NCBI GenBank assembly: GCA_963789495.1
Contig: CAWBLP010000006.1
Location: forward strand, 124,001 to 188,000
Direction of reading: 5' to 3'
Origin: CAWBLP01 sp963789495
GTDB taxonomy: Bacteria; Pseudomonadota; Alphaproteobacteria; Acetobacterales; Acetobacteraceae
Length of the DNA stretch: 64,000 bases
The notes under the pieces: generated by a model
Seen by the model: only the letters and a program-made list of their open reading frames with translations
Databases searched by the model: none
Told to the model about the DNA's origin: nothing
Program-made: the position numbers and the translations under genes
In this document: piece by piece, positions 1 through 8,016 of the stretch
Position numbering within the stretch: position 1 is the stretch's first letter
Layout: every line of letters starts with the position of its first letter

Positions 1-813
1 ACCGCCGGCCGCCCTCTGGAGGAGGCGTTGCGGATCGGTCTGGCCACGTTGCCGGATGCCACGGACGCGGCCGGCATCGTGGCCATGCTCGCGGTCGCGG
101 TGCCGGCGCTGGCGCGGCGTGACGCCGGGCGAGGGCCGGTGGCGCCCGACGCTGCCTTGCCGACCGCGACCGACCTGCTGCGCATGATGCATGACGCGAC
201 GCCGGAGCAGGAAGCTGCTGCGGCGTTGGATGTGTATTTCACTGTCATGGCCGATAGCGGCATGAGCACGTCCAGCTTCACCGCCCGCACCATCGCATCC
301 ACCCGCGCCAGCCTGACGTCCGCCGTCACCGGCGCCTGGTGTGCCTTCACCGGCACGCTGCATGGCGGTGCGCCGGGGCCGACGCTGGATCTGCTGCAAG
401 GTGCCGCCGCCGCCGATGACCTGGATGGCTGGCTGGAACGCAAGCTGCGCGCCGGCGAGCGGCTGATGGGGTTCGGCCATCGCGTGTATCGCGGCAATGA
501 TCCTCGGGCGGAGGCGATGCTGGTGGCGTTGCAGCGTATGGGGTCCGCCACCGAACGCCTGGCCTTCGCGCGGCATCTGGAGGCACGCGTGGCTGCGGCG
601 GTGGAGCGTGTGAAGCCCGGACGCCGGCTGCCCGCGAATGTGGAGATCATGGCGGCGCTGCTGCTCGATGCGGTGGGGATTCCCCGTGACGCATTCACCG
701 CGGTGTTTGCCGTGTCGCGTTGTCCCGGTTGGATTGCCCATGCGCTGGAGCAGCAGCGCACCGGGCGGATGATTCGCCCGACCTCGCATTATGTTGGGCC
801 GGCGCTGAGGTAG
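1..813 (+). CDS. Citrate synthase-like protein (5' end outside window)
   Basis: This is the C-terminal 270 residues of a citrate synthase-family enzyme, which would condense or cleave an acyl-CoA with a 2-oxo acid. The frame is open from base 1, so the true start lies upstream; the TTG at 28 is internal. The family signatures LHGGAP and GFGHRVYRGNDPRA supply the two active-site histidines. The tail FAVSRCPGWIAHALEQ followed by an RP...Y.GP motif is also typical. The position of the third catalytic residue, usually Asp in an NVDF context, reads NVEI here, so Glu replaces Asp. It could be a citrate synthase, methylcitrate synthase or citryl-CoA-lyase-like paralogue. The neighbouring carboxylate genes favour a role in side-chain acid metabolism (inference). 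Confidence 0.85.
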   Translation, partial: TAGRPLEEALRIGLATLPDATDAAGIVAMLAVAVPALARRDAGRGPVAPDAALPTATDLLRMMHDATPEQEAAAALDVYFTVMADSGMSTSSFTARTIASTRASLTSAVTGAWCAFTGTLHGGAPGPTLDLLQGAAAADDLDGWLERKLRAGERLMGFGHRVYRGNDPRAEAMLVALQRMGSATERLAFARHLEARVAAAVERVKPGRRLPANVEIMAALLLDAVGIPRDAFTAVFAVSRCPGWIAHALEQQRTGRMIRPTSHYVGPALR

Positions 814-818
814 TGAGC

Positions 819-843
819 GGGGCGCCGCCCCGGGCAGCGCCCC
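819..843. terminator. Possible bidirectional terminator
   Basis: A 7-bp perfect GC stem (GGGGCGC/GCGCCCC) with an 11-nt loop lies between two convergent genes. There is no real T-tract, so support is structural and positional only. Confidence 0.35.
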
Positions 844-854
844 TTGATCGGCGC

Positions 855-1313
855 TCAGTCCCCGAACAGCGCGCCGTGCGGAAACGGCAGCAGCAGCAGG
901 CGCGCGAAGATCACGTATACCAGCAGCGTGACCGCAACCGGCACGCCCAGCATGAAGCCCCATTCCCGCTGGCGGAGCAGCCAGAGCTGCGCCGCGACGT
1001 AGAGGAACGTGGACAGCAGGAATCCAAGCAACGGCCATGCTGCCGCGTAGACAATGCAAAGCGCGACGGTTGCCAGCATCGGCAGGGTGCCACCGGGCAG
1101 GTCACGGGGTTCTGCGTCGGGATGGCTGGCGGCGAAGGCGCGTGCTTCCCGCCAGTCCCGTGCGGCCGAGACCAGGAACAGCAGCGCGATTCCGGCGATG
1201 AGCACCTGCGAATAGGCGAACGGGTAGCGGCCCGATCCTTCCATGCCCGATGTGACGAGCAGGAAAGCGCCGAAGGCCAGGCCGCAGATCAGTCCGCCGG
1301 CGGCGCGCAACAT
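855..1313 (-). CDS. tctB: TctB-family small membrane subunit of a tripartite tricarboxylate transporter
   Basis: A 152-residue hydrophobic protein with about four membrane segments, the usual size and topology of the TctB subunit of TTT uptake systems. It pairs with the large TctA permease in the inner membrane. Visible helices include an N-terminal segment near residues 3-20, one at about 38-50 and a C-terminal pair ending in a VYVIFARLLLLPFP-type motif that is common in TctB. It lies 4 bases downstream of the binding-protein gene on the same strand, so the two are cotranscribed. TctB sequences are poorly conserved; the call rests on length, topology, the terminal motif and neighbours. Confidence 0.85.
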   Translation of the reverse strand: MLRAAGGLICGLAFGAFLLVTSGMEGSGRYPFAYSQVLIAGIALLFLVSAARDWREARAFAASHPDAEPRDLPGGTLPMLATVALCIVYAAAWPLLGFLLSTFLYVAAQLWLLRQREWGFMLGVPVAVTLLVYVIFARLLLLPFPHGALFGD

Positions 1314-1317
1314 GCGG

Positions 1318-2289
1318 TCAGGCCTTCTTCCTCACATTCAGTCCCATGCTGCTGAACAACTGGTCGAATTCGGCATACTCCGCCATCACGGCTTTGCGCG
1401 TTGCGGCGGGATCGAGATAGTCCACGGTCAATTCGACCTTCTTGAAGTCGCTCGCCAGTGCGGGGTCGTGCAGCGCCTGCTGCAAGGCCGAACTGAGCTT
1501 GTCGCGGATCGGCTGCGGCGTGTCCTTCGGCACCGCGATGGTCCGCCAGACGCCGACGGCGACGTCGTAGCCGAGTTCGCGGAAGGTCGGCACGTCTGGA
1601 AACAAGGGAGAGCGTTCCGGTGCGGCCATCGCCAGGATGCGCACCTTCTTGGCCTCGTACAGCGGCATCACTTCTTGCGTGTTGTTGACTGAGAAGTCGA
1701 GGTGATGGCCGAGCACGGCGGCGATTTTCTCGGCGCCGCCTTTGAAGCCGGGAACGGCTTTGGCTTTGCAGCCGGCTTTTTCCAGGAACAGCACCTCGCA
1801 GACGGTGGAGCTAGGCCAGCTTGCCTCCATGCCGGTGGAGATGGAGCCCGGCTTGGCCTTCATGGCGGCGACCAGGTCCTGCAGCGTTTGCCACGGACTT
1901 TCCGAATTCACCACCAGCATGTTCGGCACGAAGCTGACCTGGCCGATATAGCTGAAGTCATCCGGTGTGAAGCGGACATTGGGCACCAGCAACGGCGCCG
2001 CGGTGATGGCCGGGCTGACCATGGTGATGGTGTAGCCGTCCGGCTTGGCGAACGCGCCGACGGTGAGTCCGGTGATGCCGCCGGCACCTTCGCGATTTTC
2101 CACGATGACCCGCGTGCCCAGGGCTTTCTCGTAATGCGGCGCCAGGGCGCGTGCGTTGATGGAAACGCCGCCACCGGGGCCGTACGGGACGATCATGGTG
2201 ATCGGGCGGCTGGGATAGCTGTCTGCGCGGACGATACGTGGCGCGGCCAATGCTGCCGCTGCGCCGGCCAGCAAGGTTCTTCTCTGCAT
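1318..2289 (-). CDS. tctC: Tripartite tricarboxylate transporter substrate-binding protein (TctC/Bug family)
   Basis: A periplasmic solute receptor of the Bug family, 323 residues. The start at 2289 gives MQRRTLLAGAAAALAAPRIV, a twin-arginine-like/Sec signal peptide, and is preceded by GGAAGG at good spacing; an upstream in-frame start would add a non-signal extension. The mature N-terminus YPSRPITMIVPYGPGGG is the hallmark of the family's ligand loop, and GREGAGGITG-type sequence follows. Bug proteins usually bind carboxylates or aromatic acids. It is cotranscribed with tctB, while its permease partner tctA is divergent 113 bp away. The ligand cannot be read from sequence; local enzymes suggest a di- or tricarboxylate. 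Confidence 0.92.
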   Translation of the reverse strand: MQRRTLLAGAAAALAAPRIVRADSYPSRPITMIVPYGPGGGVSINARALAPHYEKALGTRVIVENREGAGGITGLTVGAFAKPDGYTITMVSPAITAAPLLVPNVRFTPDDFSYIGQVSFVPNMLVVNSESPWQTLQDLVAAMKAKPGSISTGMEASWPSSTVCEVLFLEKAGCKAKAVPGFKGGAEKIAAVLGHHLDFSVNNTQEVMPLYEAKKVRILAMAAPERSPLFPDVPTFRELGYDVAVGVWRTIAVPKDTPQPIRDKLSSALQQALHDPALASDFKKVELTVDYLDPAATRKAVMAEYAEFDQLFSSMGLNVRKKA

Positions 2290-2402
2290 TCGGTTCGTCC
2301 TTCCCAAAGGCGCCTGCACTTCCGTTGACAGGTCTTGGTCGGCGCCTACCATACGAGGCGGGGCGTCGGAACGACAATGCCATCGGGGGAAGCGCGGTCG
2401 AG

Positions 2403-3890
2403 ATGGAACACCTGATCGCGCATGGATTTGCCGAGGTCTTCACACTCGTCAATCTTGGCGCCATGGTACTGGGTGTTGTGATCGGCATGGTTTTCGGCGC
2501 GATTCCCGGCTTGTCCGGCGCAACCGCAATGACCATGCTGCTGCCGCTGACCTTCATGTTTCGTGCTGAGACCGGCGTGCTGTTCCTGATCGCGATCTGG
2601 AACGCTGCGGTTTATGCCGGCTCCATCGCGTCGATCTGCATCAACATTCCCGGCACCGCGGCGGCGGCGGCCTGTGCAATCGAAGGCCATGCGATGGCGC
2701 AGCGCGGATTGGCGCGACGCGCGTTGCGGGCGTCGATCGTAGGCGCAACGATTGGCGGATTTTGTGCCGCGGCATCGTTGATGCTGCTGGCACCGCCGTT
2801 GGCCGCAATGGCGCTGACCTTCGGGCCGGCGGAGATGTTCGGGCTGGCACTGTTCGGCATGGCGGCGGTGGTCTCGCTCGCATCCGGCTCGCTGATCCGC
2901 GGCACGATCGGCGTGTTGATCGGGCTGCTGATCGCGACTGTGGGCACTGCGCCGACCGGCGATATCCGCCTGGTGGTGATCCCGGAAATGATCAACGGCC
3001 TGCCGATGGTGCCGACCCTGGTGGGACTGTTCACTGTGCCGGTGCTGCTGGAAATGGTGCTGCACCGGCGGACGCGCGTGGCGATGGGGGTTGCGTTGCC
3101 GAACGCACACGACCCGTTCCTGCTGCACCTGTCCGATTGGGCGACGCACTGGTTCACCATTGCGAAATCCGCGGCGATCGGCGTGTTCCTGGGCGTGGTG
3201 CCGGGCCACGGTCCCACCATTGCATCCTTCATTGCATTCGGCGAAGCGCGTCGGTCGGCGCGGCAGCCGCATGAGTTCGGACGCGGTGATGTCCGTGGCG
3301 TGCTGGCACCGGAAACCGCAGCCAACGCCGCGGTGTTCTCCGGCCTGGTGCCCGCGCTGACGCTGGGTATTCCCGGTAGCGTGGACGCCGTAATCGTGAT
3401 GGCGGCACTGACCATGCACGGTATGATGCCAGGCCCGATGCTGATCACGCGCAGCGGAGACGTGCTGTACACCGTGTTCGCGGGTGCCTTCGTCGCCAAT
3501 GCGCTGATGTTGGTCGTCGCCCTGCTGGGCGCGCGGATCTTCGTCAGCGTCACGCGTGCGCCGCTATCGGTGCTGGCGCCGGCGATTATGGTGTTCTCAT
3601 TGGTCGGCGCCTTCGCCGTCAGCGCCGACATGTTCGACGTCTACGTCGCGCTCGGCACCGGATTGTTCGGTTTCGTGCTGCGCCTGCTGCGAGTACCGCT
3701 GCCGCCGCTGCTGCTGGGATTGATCCTGGGCAGCCCGATCGAGACCTATTTTCTGCAGGCAACGGTGCTGTACAATTCGGTCTGGCAGGCGGTCACGCGA
3801 CCGGTCTGCCTGCTGCTGGTGGTGCTGACGATCGTCGCCGTGGCCTTTTCGCTCCGCAAGGAGTTTTCGTCGCGAAGGAATCCCGCATGA
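2403..3890 (+). CDS. tctA: Tripartite tricarboxylate transporter permease TctA
   Basis: The large, 495-residue permease of a TTT system, with about 11-12 membrane segments. The conserved TctA signature is near residue 32 (GAIPGLSGATAMTMLLPLTF), and a second PGHGPT motif in the middle of the protein reflects the internal duplication typical of the family. The ATG at 2403 follows a GGGGA ribosome site and gives a normal TctA N-terminus; an earlier in-frame start would add 55 unlikely residues. Its stop overlaps the ATG of the next gene (ATGA), so the racemase-like protein is translationally coupled. TctC and TctB are on the opposite strand, which is unusual because TTT genes are normally one operon. 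Confidence 0.93.
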   Translation: MEHLIAHGFAEVFTLVNLGAMVLGVVIGMVFGAIPGLSGATAMTMLLPLTFMFRAETGVLFLIAIWNAAVYAGSIASICINIPGTAAAAACAIEGHAMAQRGLARRALRASIVGATIGGFCAAASLMLLAPPLAAMALTFGPAEMFGLALFGMAAVVSLASGSLIRGTIGVLIGLLIATVGTAPTGDIRLVVIPEMINGLPMVPTLVGLFTVPVLLEMVLHRRTRVAMGVALPNAHDPFLLHLSDWATHWFTIAKSAAIGVFLGVVPGHGPTIASFIAFGEARRSARQPHEFGRGDVRGVLAPETAANAAVFSGLVPALTLGIPGSVDAVIVMAALTMHGMMPGPMLITRSGDVLYTVFAGAFVANALMLVVALLGARIFVSVTRAPLSVLAPAIMVFSLVGAFAVSADMFDVYVALGTGLFGFVLRLLRVPLPPLLLGLILGSPIETYFLQATVLYNSVWQAVTRPVCLLLVVLTIVAVAFSLRKEFSSRRNPA

Positions 3891-4699
3891 AGCTGTGGTA
3901 TCAAAGCATGTCGCGCCAGACCGAGTGGGGCGGCTATCCGCGCGCGCTGCGCGAGATACTGGCCAAGGTGAAGGATCCCGACACCGAAATCCACGTCGCC
4001 GGCATCACCGATATCGGTGGCGTCGGGGATCAGTTCCGCTACCTGGAATATCTGGAGACCGGTGAGGTGCTGAAGAATGTGCACCAGGCGGTGCGCGAAG
4101 GATACGACGCGTTCCTGATCGGCAACATCGCCGATCCTGGATTGCGTGAGGCACGGGAGATCGCCGACATTCCGGTGCTGGGCCTGTGCGAATCTGCGCT
4201 GCACATGGCGTGCATGATGGGCGCGAATTTCTCGCTCGTCACCATCAACGAGAAGTTCACGCCGCGCATCGTGGAGAATGTCTATCGCTACGGACTGCGT
4301 GAACGCTTTGCCGCGGTGAACCGCATGCAGATCGAGCGGATCACCGATCTGGGGCCGGGTTTCGATAATCCGGAGGCGCAGGCGCGCATCGTGGCGCAGT
4401 TCAACGAGGCGGCGCGGAAGAATGCCGAAGCCGGCGCCGAGGTGGTGATCGCGGCCGGTGGCGTGGTGATGGCGCTGCTGGCGCATGCCGGGATCTACGA
4501 AACCGATGAGGGCGCGCCGATCCTGAACGGCATCACCAACCTGGTGAAACTGGGCGAGATGGCAGTGAAGATGAACCGCATCATGGGCGGCCGATGGCTG
4601 TCGAAGAAGTGCCTGTATGCGGCGCCGCCACCCGATCAGATCGAGACGTTCCGCAAGCATTACGGCGCCGATATTTATCCGACGGTGAAGGCGCCATGA
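3887..4699 (+). CDS. Asp/Glu/hydantoin racemase-family protein, both catalytic cysteines absent
   Basis: A 270-residue member of the Asp/Glu racemase superfamily. The core reads NIADPGLREAREIADIPVLG, matching the family block that normally begins C-F-D-DPGL, and the second active-site block reads AAGGVVMALL where LGCAGM is usual. Thus both positions that carry the acid/base cysteines in AgrE/HyuE racemases are Ile and Gly here. A nearby Cys (GLCES) is displaced from the canonical site. The protein may be an isomerase or decarboxylase with altered chemistry, or non-catalytic. It is coupled to tctA by a 4-base overlap and followed closely by a dihydroxyphthalate-decarboxylase-like gene, so it probably acts on the imported acid (inference). 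Confidence 0.82.
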   Translation: MKLWYQSMSRQTEWGGYPRALREILAKVKDPDTEIHVAGITDIGGVGDQFRYLEYLETGEVLKNVHQAVREGYDAFLIGNIADPGLREAREIADIPVLGLCESALHMACMMGANFSLVTINEKFTPRIVENVYRYGLRERFAAVNRMQIERITDLGPGFDNPEAQARIVAQFNEAARKNAEAGAEVVIAAGGVVMALLAHAGIYETDEGAPILNGITNLVKLGEMAVKMNRIMGGRWLSKKCLYAAPPPDQIETFRKHYGADIYPTVKAP

Positions 4700-4721
4700 C
4701 AGTCGAAACCCGGTCGGTGCC

Positions 4722-5612
4722 GTGACGCAACTCACCCTTCGCGCGGCGATGGCCAGCTATCCGCATGTGATGGCGCTGAAGGATGGCCGCGTCACGTCGC
4801 CACGCCTGCGCTTCGCATTCGAGGAGGTGCAGCCGGTGACCCGTGCCTTCCGCCGCCTGGTGCGCGGCGAAGACTTCGACCTGTGCGAGATCGCGCTGAC
4901 CACGCTCGCGCAGGCACGGCATTACGGCAAGCCGATCATCGGGCTGCCGATCGTGGTGATGCGCGGCTTCCATCACGGCGCGTTGGTGTGTCGCACGGAC
5001 TCACCGTTGCGCGGACCCACCGACCTTGCCGGCAAGCGGGTCGGCGTGCGCGCCTATTCGGTGACCACCGGTGTCTGGGTGCGCGGCATCCTGCAATCGG
5101 TCTATGGCGTTGATCCGGATAGTATCACCTGGGTCACTGAGGAGGACGCGCATCTGCTGGAGTACCGCGACCCGCCCAATGTCGAGCGCATCGCGACCGG
5201 GCAAACGCTGCAACAGATGCTGCTGGAGGGCGCGATCGACGCCGGCATCGCATTGACAGGGCTCGATCCGTCGCTGATCCGTACTGTGATCCCTGATGCC
5301 GATGCGGCCGCTGCCACATGGTATTCCAACACCGGCGCCTATCCGGTGAATCACGTGATCTGCGTGCAGGTTCATCTGCTGGCTCAGCAGGATTGGCTGA
5401 CGGGTGAGCTGATGGCACTGTTCAAGGCGGCCAAACACGCGGCGACCCAGGCGAGCACTGAGGCACGCTGGGCACCGATCCTGGGTGGGGATCCGCTGCC
5501 TTATGGCCTGGAAGAAAATCGTGCCGGTATCGAACTGGGCCTACGCTTTGCGGCGGAGCAAGGCCTGGTGCCAGATCGTTATCGTGCGGAAGACCTGTTC
5601 GTCACTGCGTGA
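4722..5612 (+). CDS. 4,5-dihydroxyphthalate decarboxylase-like protein
   Basis: A 296-residue protein with the periplasmic-binding-protein fold but no signal peptide, as in the dihydroxyphthalate decarboxylase (DhpD/Pht5) group. Supporting blocks are the N-terminal FEEVQPVTRAFRRLVRGEDF and DLCEIALTTLAQAR, the mid-protein DLAGKRVGVRAYSVTTGVWV and WVTEEDAHLLEY. It would act in the cytoplasm on an aromatic or unsaturated carboxylic acid. The start is GTG at 4722; the ATG at 4696 is out of frame. It sits between the racemase-like gene and an HpcH aldolase with short gaps, forming one transcript with tctA. The substrate is not determined by the sequence. Confidence 0.75.
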   Translation: MTQLTLRAAMASYPHVMALKDGRVTSPRLRFAFEEVQPVTRAFRRLVRGEDFDLCEIALTTLAQARHYGKPIIGLPIVVMRGFHHGALVCRTDSPLRGPTDLAGKRVGVRAYSVTTGVWVRGILQSVYGVDPDSITWVTEEDAHLLEYRDPPNVERIATGQTLQQMLLEGAIDAGIALTGLDPSLIRTVIPDADAAAATWYSNTGAYPVNHVICVQVHLLAQQDWLTGELMALFKAAKHAATQASTEARWAPILGGDPLPYGLEENRAGIELGLRFAAEQGLVPDRYRAEDLFVTA

Positions 5613-5624
5613 AAGGGCCCGACC

Positions 5625-6485
5625 ATGGACATTCCCCGCCTGAACGGCGCAATCAAGGCGCTGGAGTCCGGCAAGCCGACTTTCGTGACGTTTTCTCCCG
5701 GTGAGATCAGCAACGCTCTGGCCATCAGCGCCGCGCCCTATGACGGCGTGGTGTTCGAGATGGAGCATAATCCTTACGACATCGAGGCGCTGCGCGACTG
5801 CATGCAATACATGCTGAACCGGCGGCAGATCGCGACCTCTGGCAGCATCGCGCCGGCGGTGACGCCGTTCGTGCGCATCCCACCGAACGGTGGTGAGAAC
5901 AGCCAGTGGATCGCCAAACAGGTGCTGGATATCGGCGTCTATGGCGTGGTCTGGCCGCATGTCAGCACGGTGGAGGACGCGCGCAATGCGGTCGTCGCAT
6001 GCCGCTATCCGCGACCGCGCGAGGCGAACTACTACGAGCCGCCCGGTCAGCGTGGCGATGCGCCTGGCACCGCGGCGCGTTATTGGGGACTGACCAACCA
6101 GGAGTACTATAAGCGCGCGGATGTGTGGCCACTGAACCCGGAGGGCGAGGTGCTGGTGGTGATCATGTGCGAGGAAAAGCGCGCGATCGCCAATCTGCCG
6201 AAGATGCTGGAGCAGGTGCCCGGCATCGGCGTCGTGCTGATCGGAGAAGGCGATCTGTCGCAGGACCTGGGCTATCCGCGCCAATACGAACACCCGACGG
6301 TCGCGTCGGCGATCGGCGAAATTCTGGCGATCTGCAAGCAGTACAATGTGCCGTGCGGCCATCCGCATGTTGATACGAAGAACGTCGAATTGCTGGTCGA
6401 GCAGGGGTTTCGCTGGCTGATGCCCGCGCCGGTTTCGACTTTTGCCGCATTGGAGACAGGGCGAAGGATTTCCGGCCGCAGTTGA
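5625..6485 (+). CDS. HpcH/HpaI aldolase-family protein
   Basis: A 286-residue TIM-barrel aldolase of the HpcH/HpaI/citrate-lyase beta family, which cleaves 4-hydroxy-2-oxo acids to pyruvate or glyoxylate plus an aldehyde using a divalent metal. Visible family elements are VVFEMEHNPYD (active-site His), PFVRIPPNG (Arg), GVVWPHVSTVEDARNAV, a metal Glu in VIMCEEKRAI and the Asp in GEGDLSQDLGYP. It ends the tctA-led operon: the ATG at 5625 follows GAAAGGGCC, 12 bases after the preceding stop. It likely performs the terminal C-C cleavage of the pathway served by the TTT transporter (inference). A second family member lies at 9910-10869. Confidence 0.88.
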   Translation: MDIPRLNGAIKALESGKPTFVTFSPGEISNALAISAAPYDGVVFEMEHNPYDIEALRDCMQYMLNRRQIATSGSIAPAVTPFVRIPPNGGENSQWIAKQVLDIGVYGVVWPHVSTVEDARNAVVACRYPRPREANYYEPPGQRGDAPGTAARYWGLTNQEYYKRADVWPLNPEGEVLVVIMCEEKRAIANLPKMLEQVPGIGVVLIGEGDLSQDLGYPRQYEHPTVASAIGEILAICKQYNVPCGHPHVDTKNVELLVEQGFRWLMPAPVSTFAALETGRRISGRS

Positions 6486-6498
6486 ACGGCGGGCTTCG

Positions 6499-6529
6499 GC
6501 AAGCGTCAGGGCAACGCCTCGACGCTTGC
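6499..6529. terminator. Probable bidirectional terminator between convergent genes
   Basis: A perfect 9-bp inverted repeat (GCAAGCGTC/GACGCTTGC) with a 13-nt loop lies just after the stop of the HpcH gene and just before the stop of the convergent MmgE/PrpD gene. No strong T-tract. Confidence 0.5.
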
Positions 6530-6538
6530 TGCGTGACG

Positions 6539-7924
6539 CTATTCCGCGATCACTCTCGCGCGTGGCGGCATCGCGTCCGTAATGCTGCGCAGTTGCGTGA
6601 CGCGGTCCAGATCACGCAGCATGCTCAGCAATCCGCGCGCGGCATCGGCGTGCAGCGCACGTTGCGCGCAGGCCAGGAATTTCGCCTCCAGCAGCTCATC
6701 CGGCAAAGCCACCTCGGGACCCCGACCCAGCGGCCGCGCCACGCTCTTGCTCAGCACCCGGCCATCGCCGAGCGTGATCCGCAGCTCCGCGCCGAAATGT
6801 TCGCTGGTGTCCATCCGCATCTCCGGATGTGGCGCGGCGTGGATACCCGGCAGCAGGTCACGCACTGCCGGATCGCGGTAGCTCTCGCCCTCGAAATGCT
6901 CGATCATCACGCGGCGATGCAGTAACGCGCGGGCCAGGCAGTACTGCACGCTGAATTTCGCATCCAGCGCGCTTTGTAGGTCGGGGCGGTTGGTGTGGGC
7001 AAGCCGGCGTGGATGCGTCCAGGATTCGACGCGCGCGACCTGCGCAGCCGTCAGATCGTGCTCTCGCACCAGCATCAGCATGGCATCGATCGCCGGATGC
7101 GTGCTGCCGCAACACGGATACTGCTTGATTGCAACACCGGGCTTCAGAATATCCCAGGGCGAGCCCCAGTCGCGCAGGATCGCGCCGGCGTCGAAATTGC
7201 CAGCGCCATTGAACACCAACAGGAAGCCCTGCTTGTGCTCCAATGCGCCCGGATTGGCGGTGAATCCCTCGGATGCCAGCAACGCCGCCAGCAATCCGTT
7301 GCGTGCGCAGTGTCCGACATGCAGCGGCTTCGTCATGGTGCCGAAATTGGCCTTCAGCCCGGATGAGAAAGTTGCTGCCAGCGCCAGCGCACGCGCCGTT
7401 TGAGCCGAGGACAGGCCCAGCAAGTGGCTGCACGCCGCGGCGGAACCGAACACGCCGATCGTTGCAGTCGGATGCCAGCCCTTCTCGTAGTGATGGAAAT
7501 TGACGCCGCGTGCGATGCGCGTCTCAGTTTCCCAACCCGCAACATAGGCTGCCAGAAAAGCCCGCCCGTCCACGTTGCGCTGCTCACCCAAGGCGAACAA
7601 CGCCGCCAGGATCGGCGCGGATGGATGGCCGCCCAGCGTGTCGCTGCAATCGTCGAAGTCGAGCGCGTGGCACGCCGTGCCATTGATCAAGGCCGCATCC
7701 AGTGCCGAGGCGCGGCGCGCCGAACCGAAGATCAGACAATCGCCGCCGGATGCGCCGCCGGTTGTCACGCGATCCACGATGCGCGCGCAGGGTTCGTCCG
7801 CGCCGGCCAGCGTGCAGCCGACCGTGTCCAGAATTGCCACTTTCGCCCAGTGCACTGCCTGGTCCGGCAGTTGCTCGTAGCGCACGCCGGTGATGCGGTC
7901 GGCCAAGGATTCGGCAATGCTCAT
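6539..7924 (-). CDS. MmgE/PrpD family protein
   Basis: A 461-residue member of the MmgE/PrpD superfamily, which includes 2-methylcitrate dehydratase, cis-aconitate decarboxylase and similar lyases. Family landmarks are HALDFDDCSDTLGGHPSAPI near residue 80, HHYEKGWHPTATIGVFGSAA, LKANFGTMTKPLHVGHCARN and KQYPCCGSTHPAIDA. The ATG at 7924 is chosen because GGAGGA lies six bases upstream; an earlier in-frame start lacks a site. It is divergent from a paralogue starting at 8017, with a 92-bp shared promoter region. The substrate is unknown, but citrate-synthase-like, TcuA and TTT genes nearby fit a substituted citrate or aconitate. Confidence 0.9.
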   Translation of the reverse strand: MSIAESLADRITGVRYEQLPDQAVHWAKVAILDTVGCTLAGADEPCARIVDRVTTGGASGGDCLIFGSARRASALDAALINGTACHALDFDDCSDTLGGHPSAPILAALFALGEQRNVDGRAFLAAYVAGWETETRIARGVNFHHYEKGWHPTATIGVFGSAAACSHLLGLSSAQTARALALAATFSSGLKANFGTMTKPLHVGHCARNGLLAALLASEGFTANPGALEHKQGFLLVFNGAGNFDAGAILRDWGSPWDILKPGVAIKQYPCCGSTHPAIDAMLMLVREHDLTAAQVARVESWTHPRRLAHTNRPDLQSALDAKFSVQYCLARALLHRRVMIEHFEGESYRDPAVRDLLPGIHAAPHPEMRMDTSEHFGAELRITLGDGRVLSKSVARPLGRGPEVALPDELLEAKFLACAQRALHADAARGLLSMLRDLDRVTQLRSITDAMPPRARVIAE

Positions 7925-8016
7925 GGCAGATCCTCCGTGTTGGCCCAACTATAGACACAACGTGCCGCCTGTCAGAAGCTTCGCCGACGGGTCGCCGTAC
8001 GATGCAGGAGAACGCC

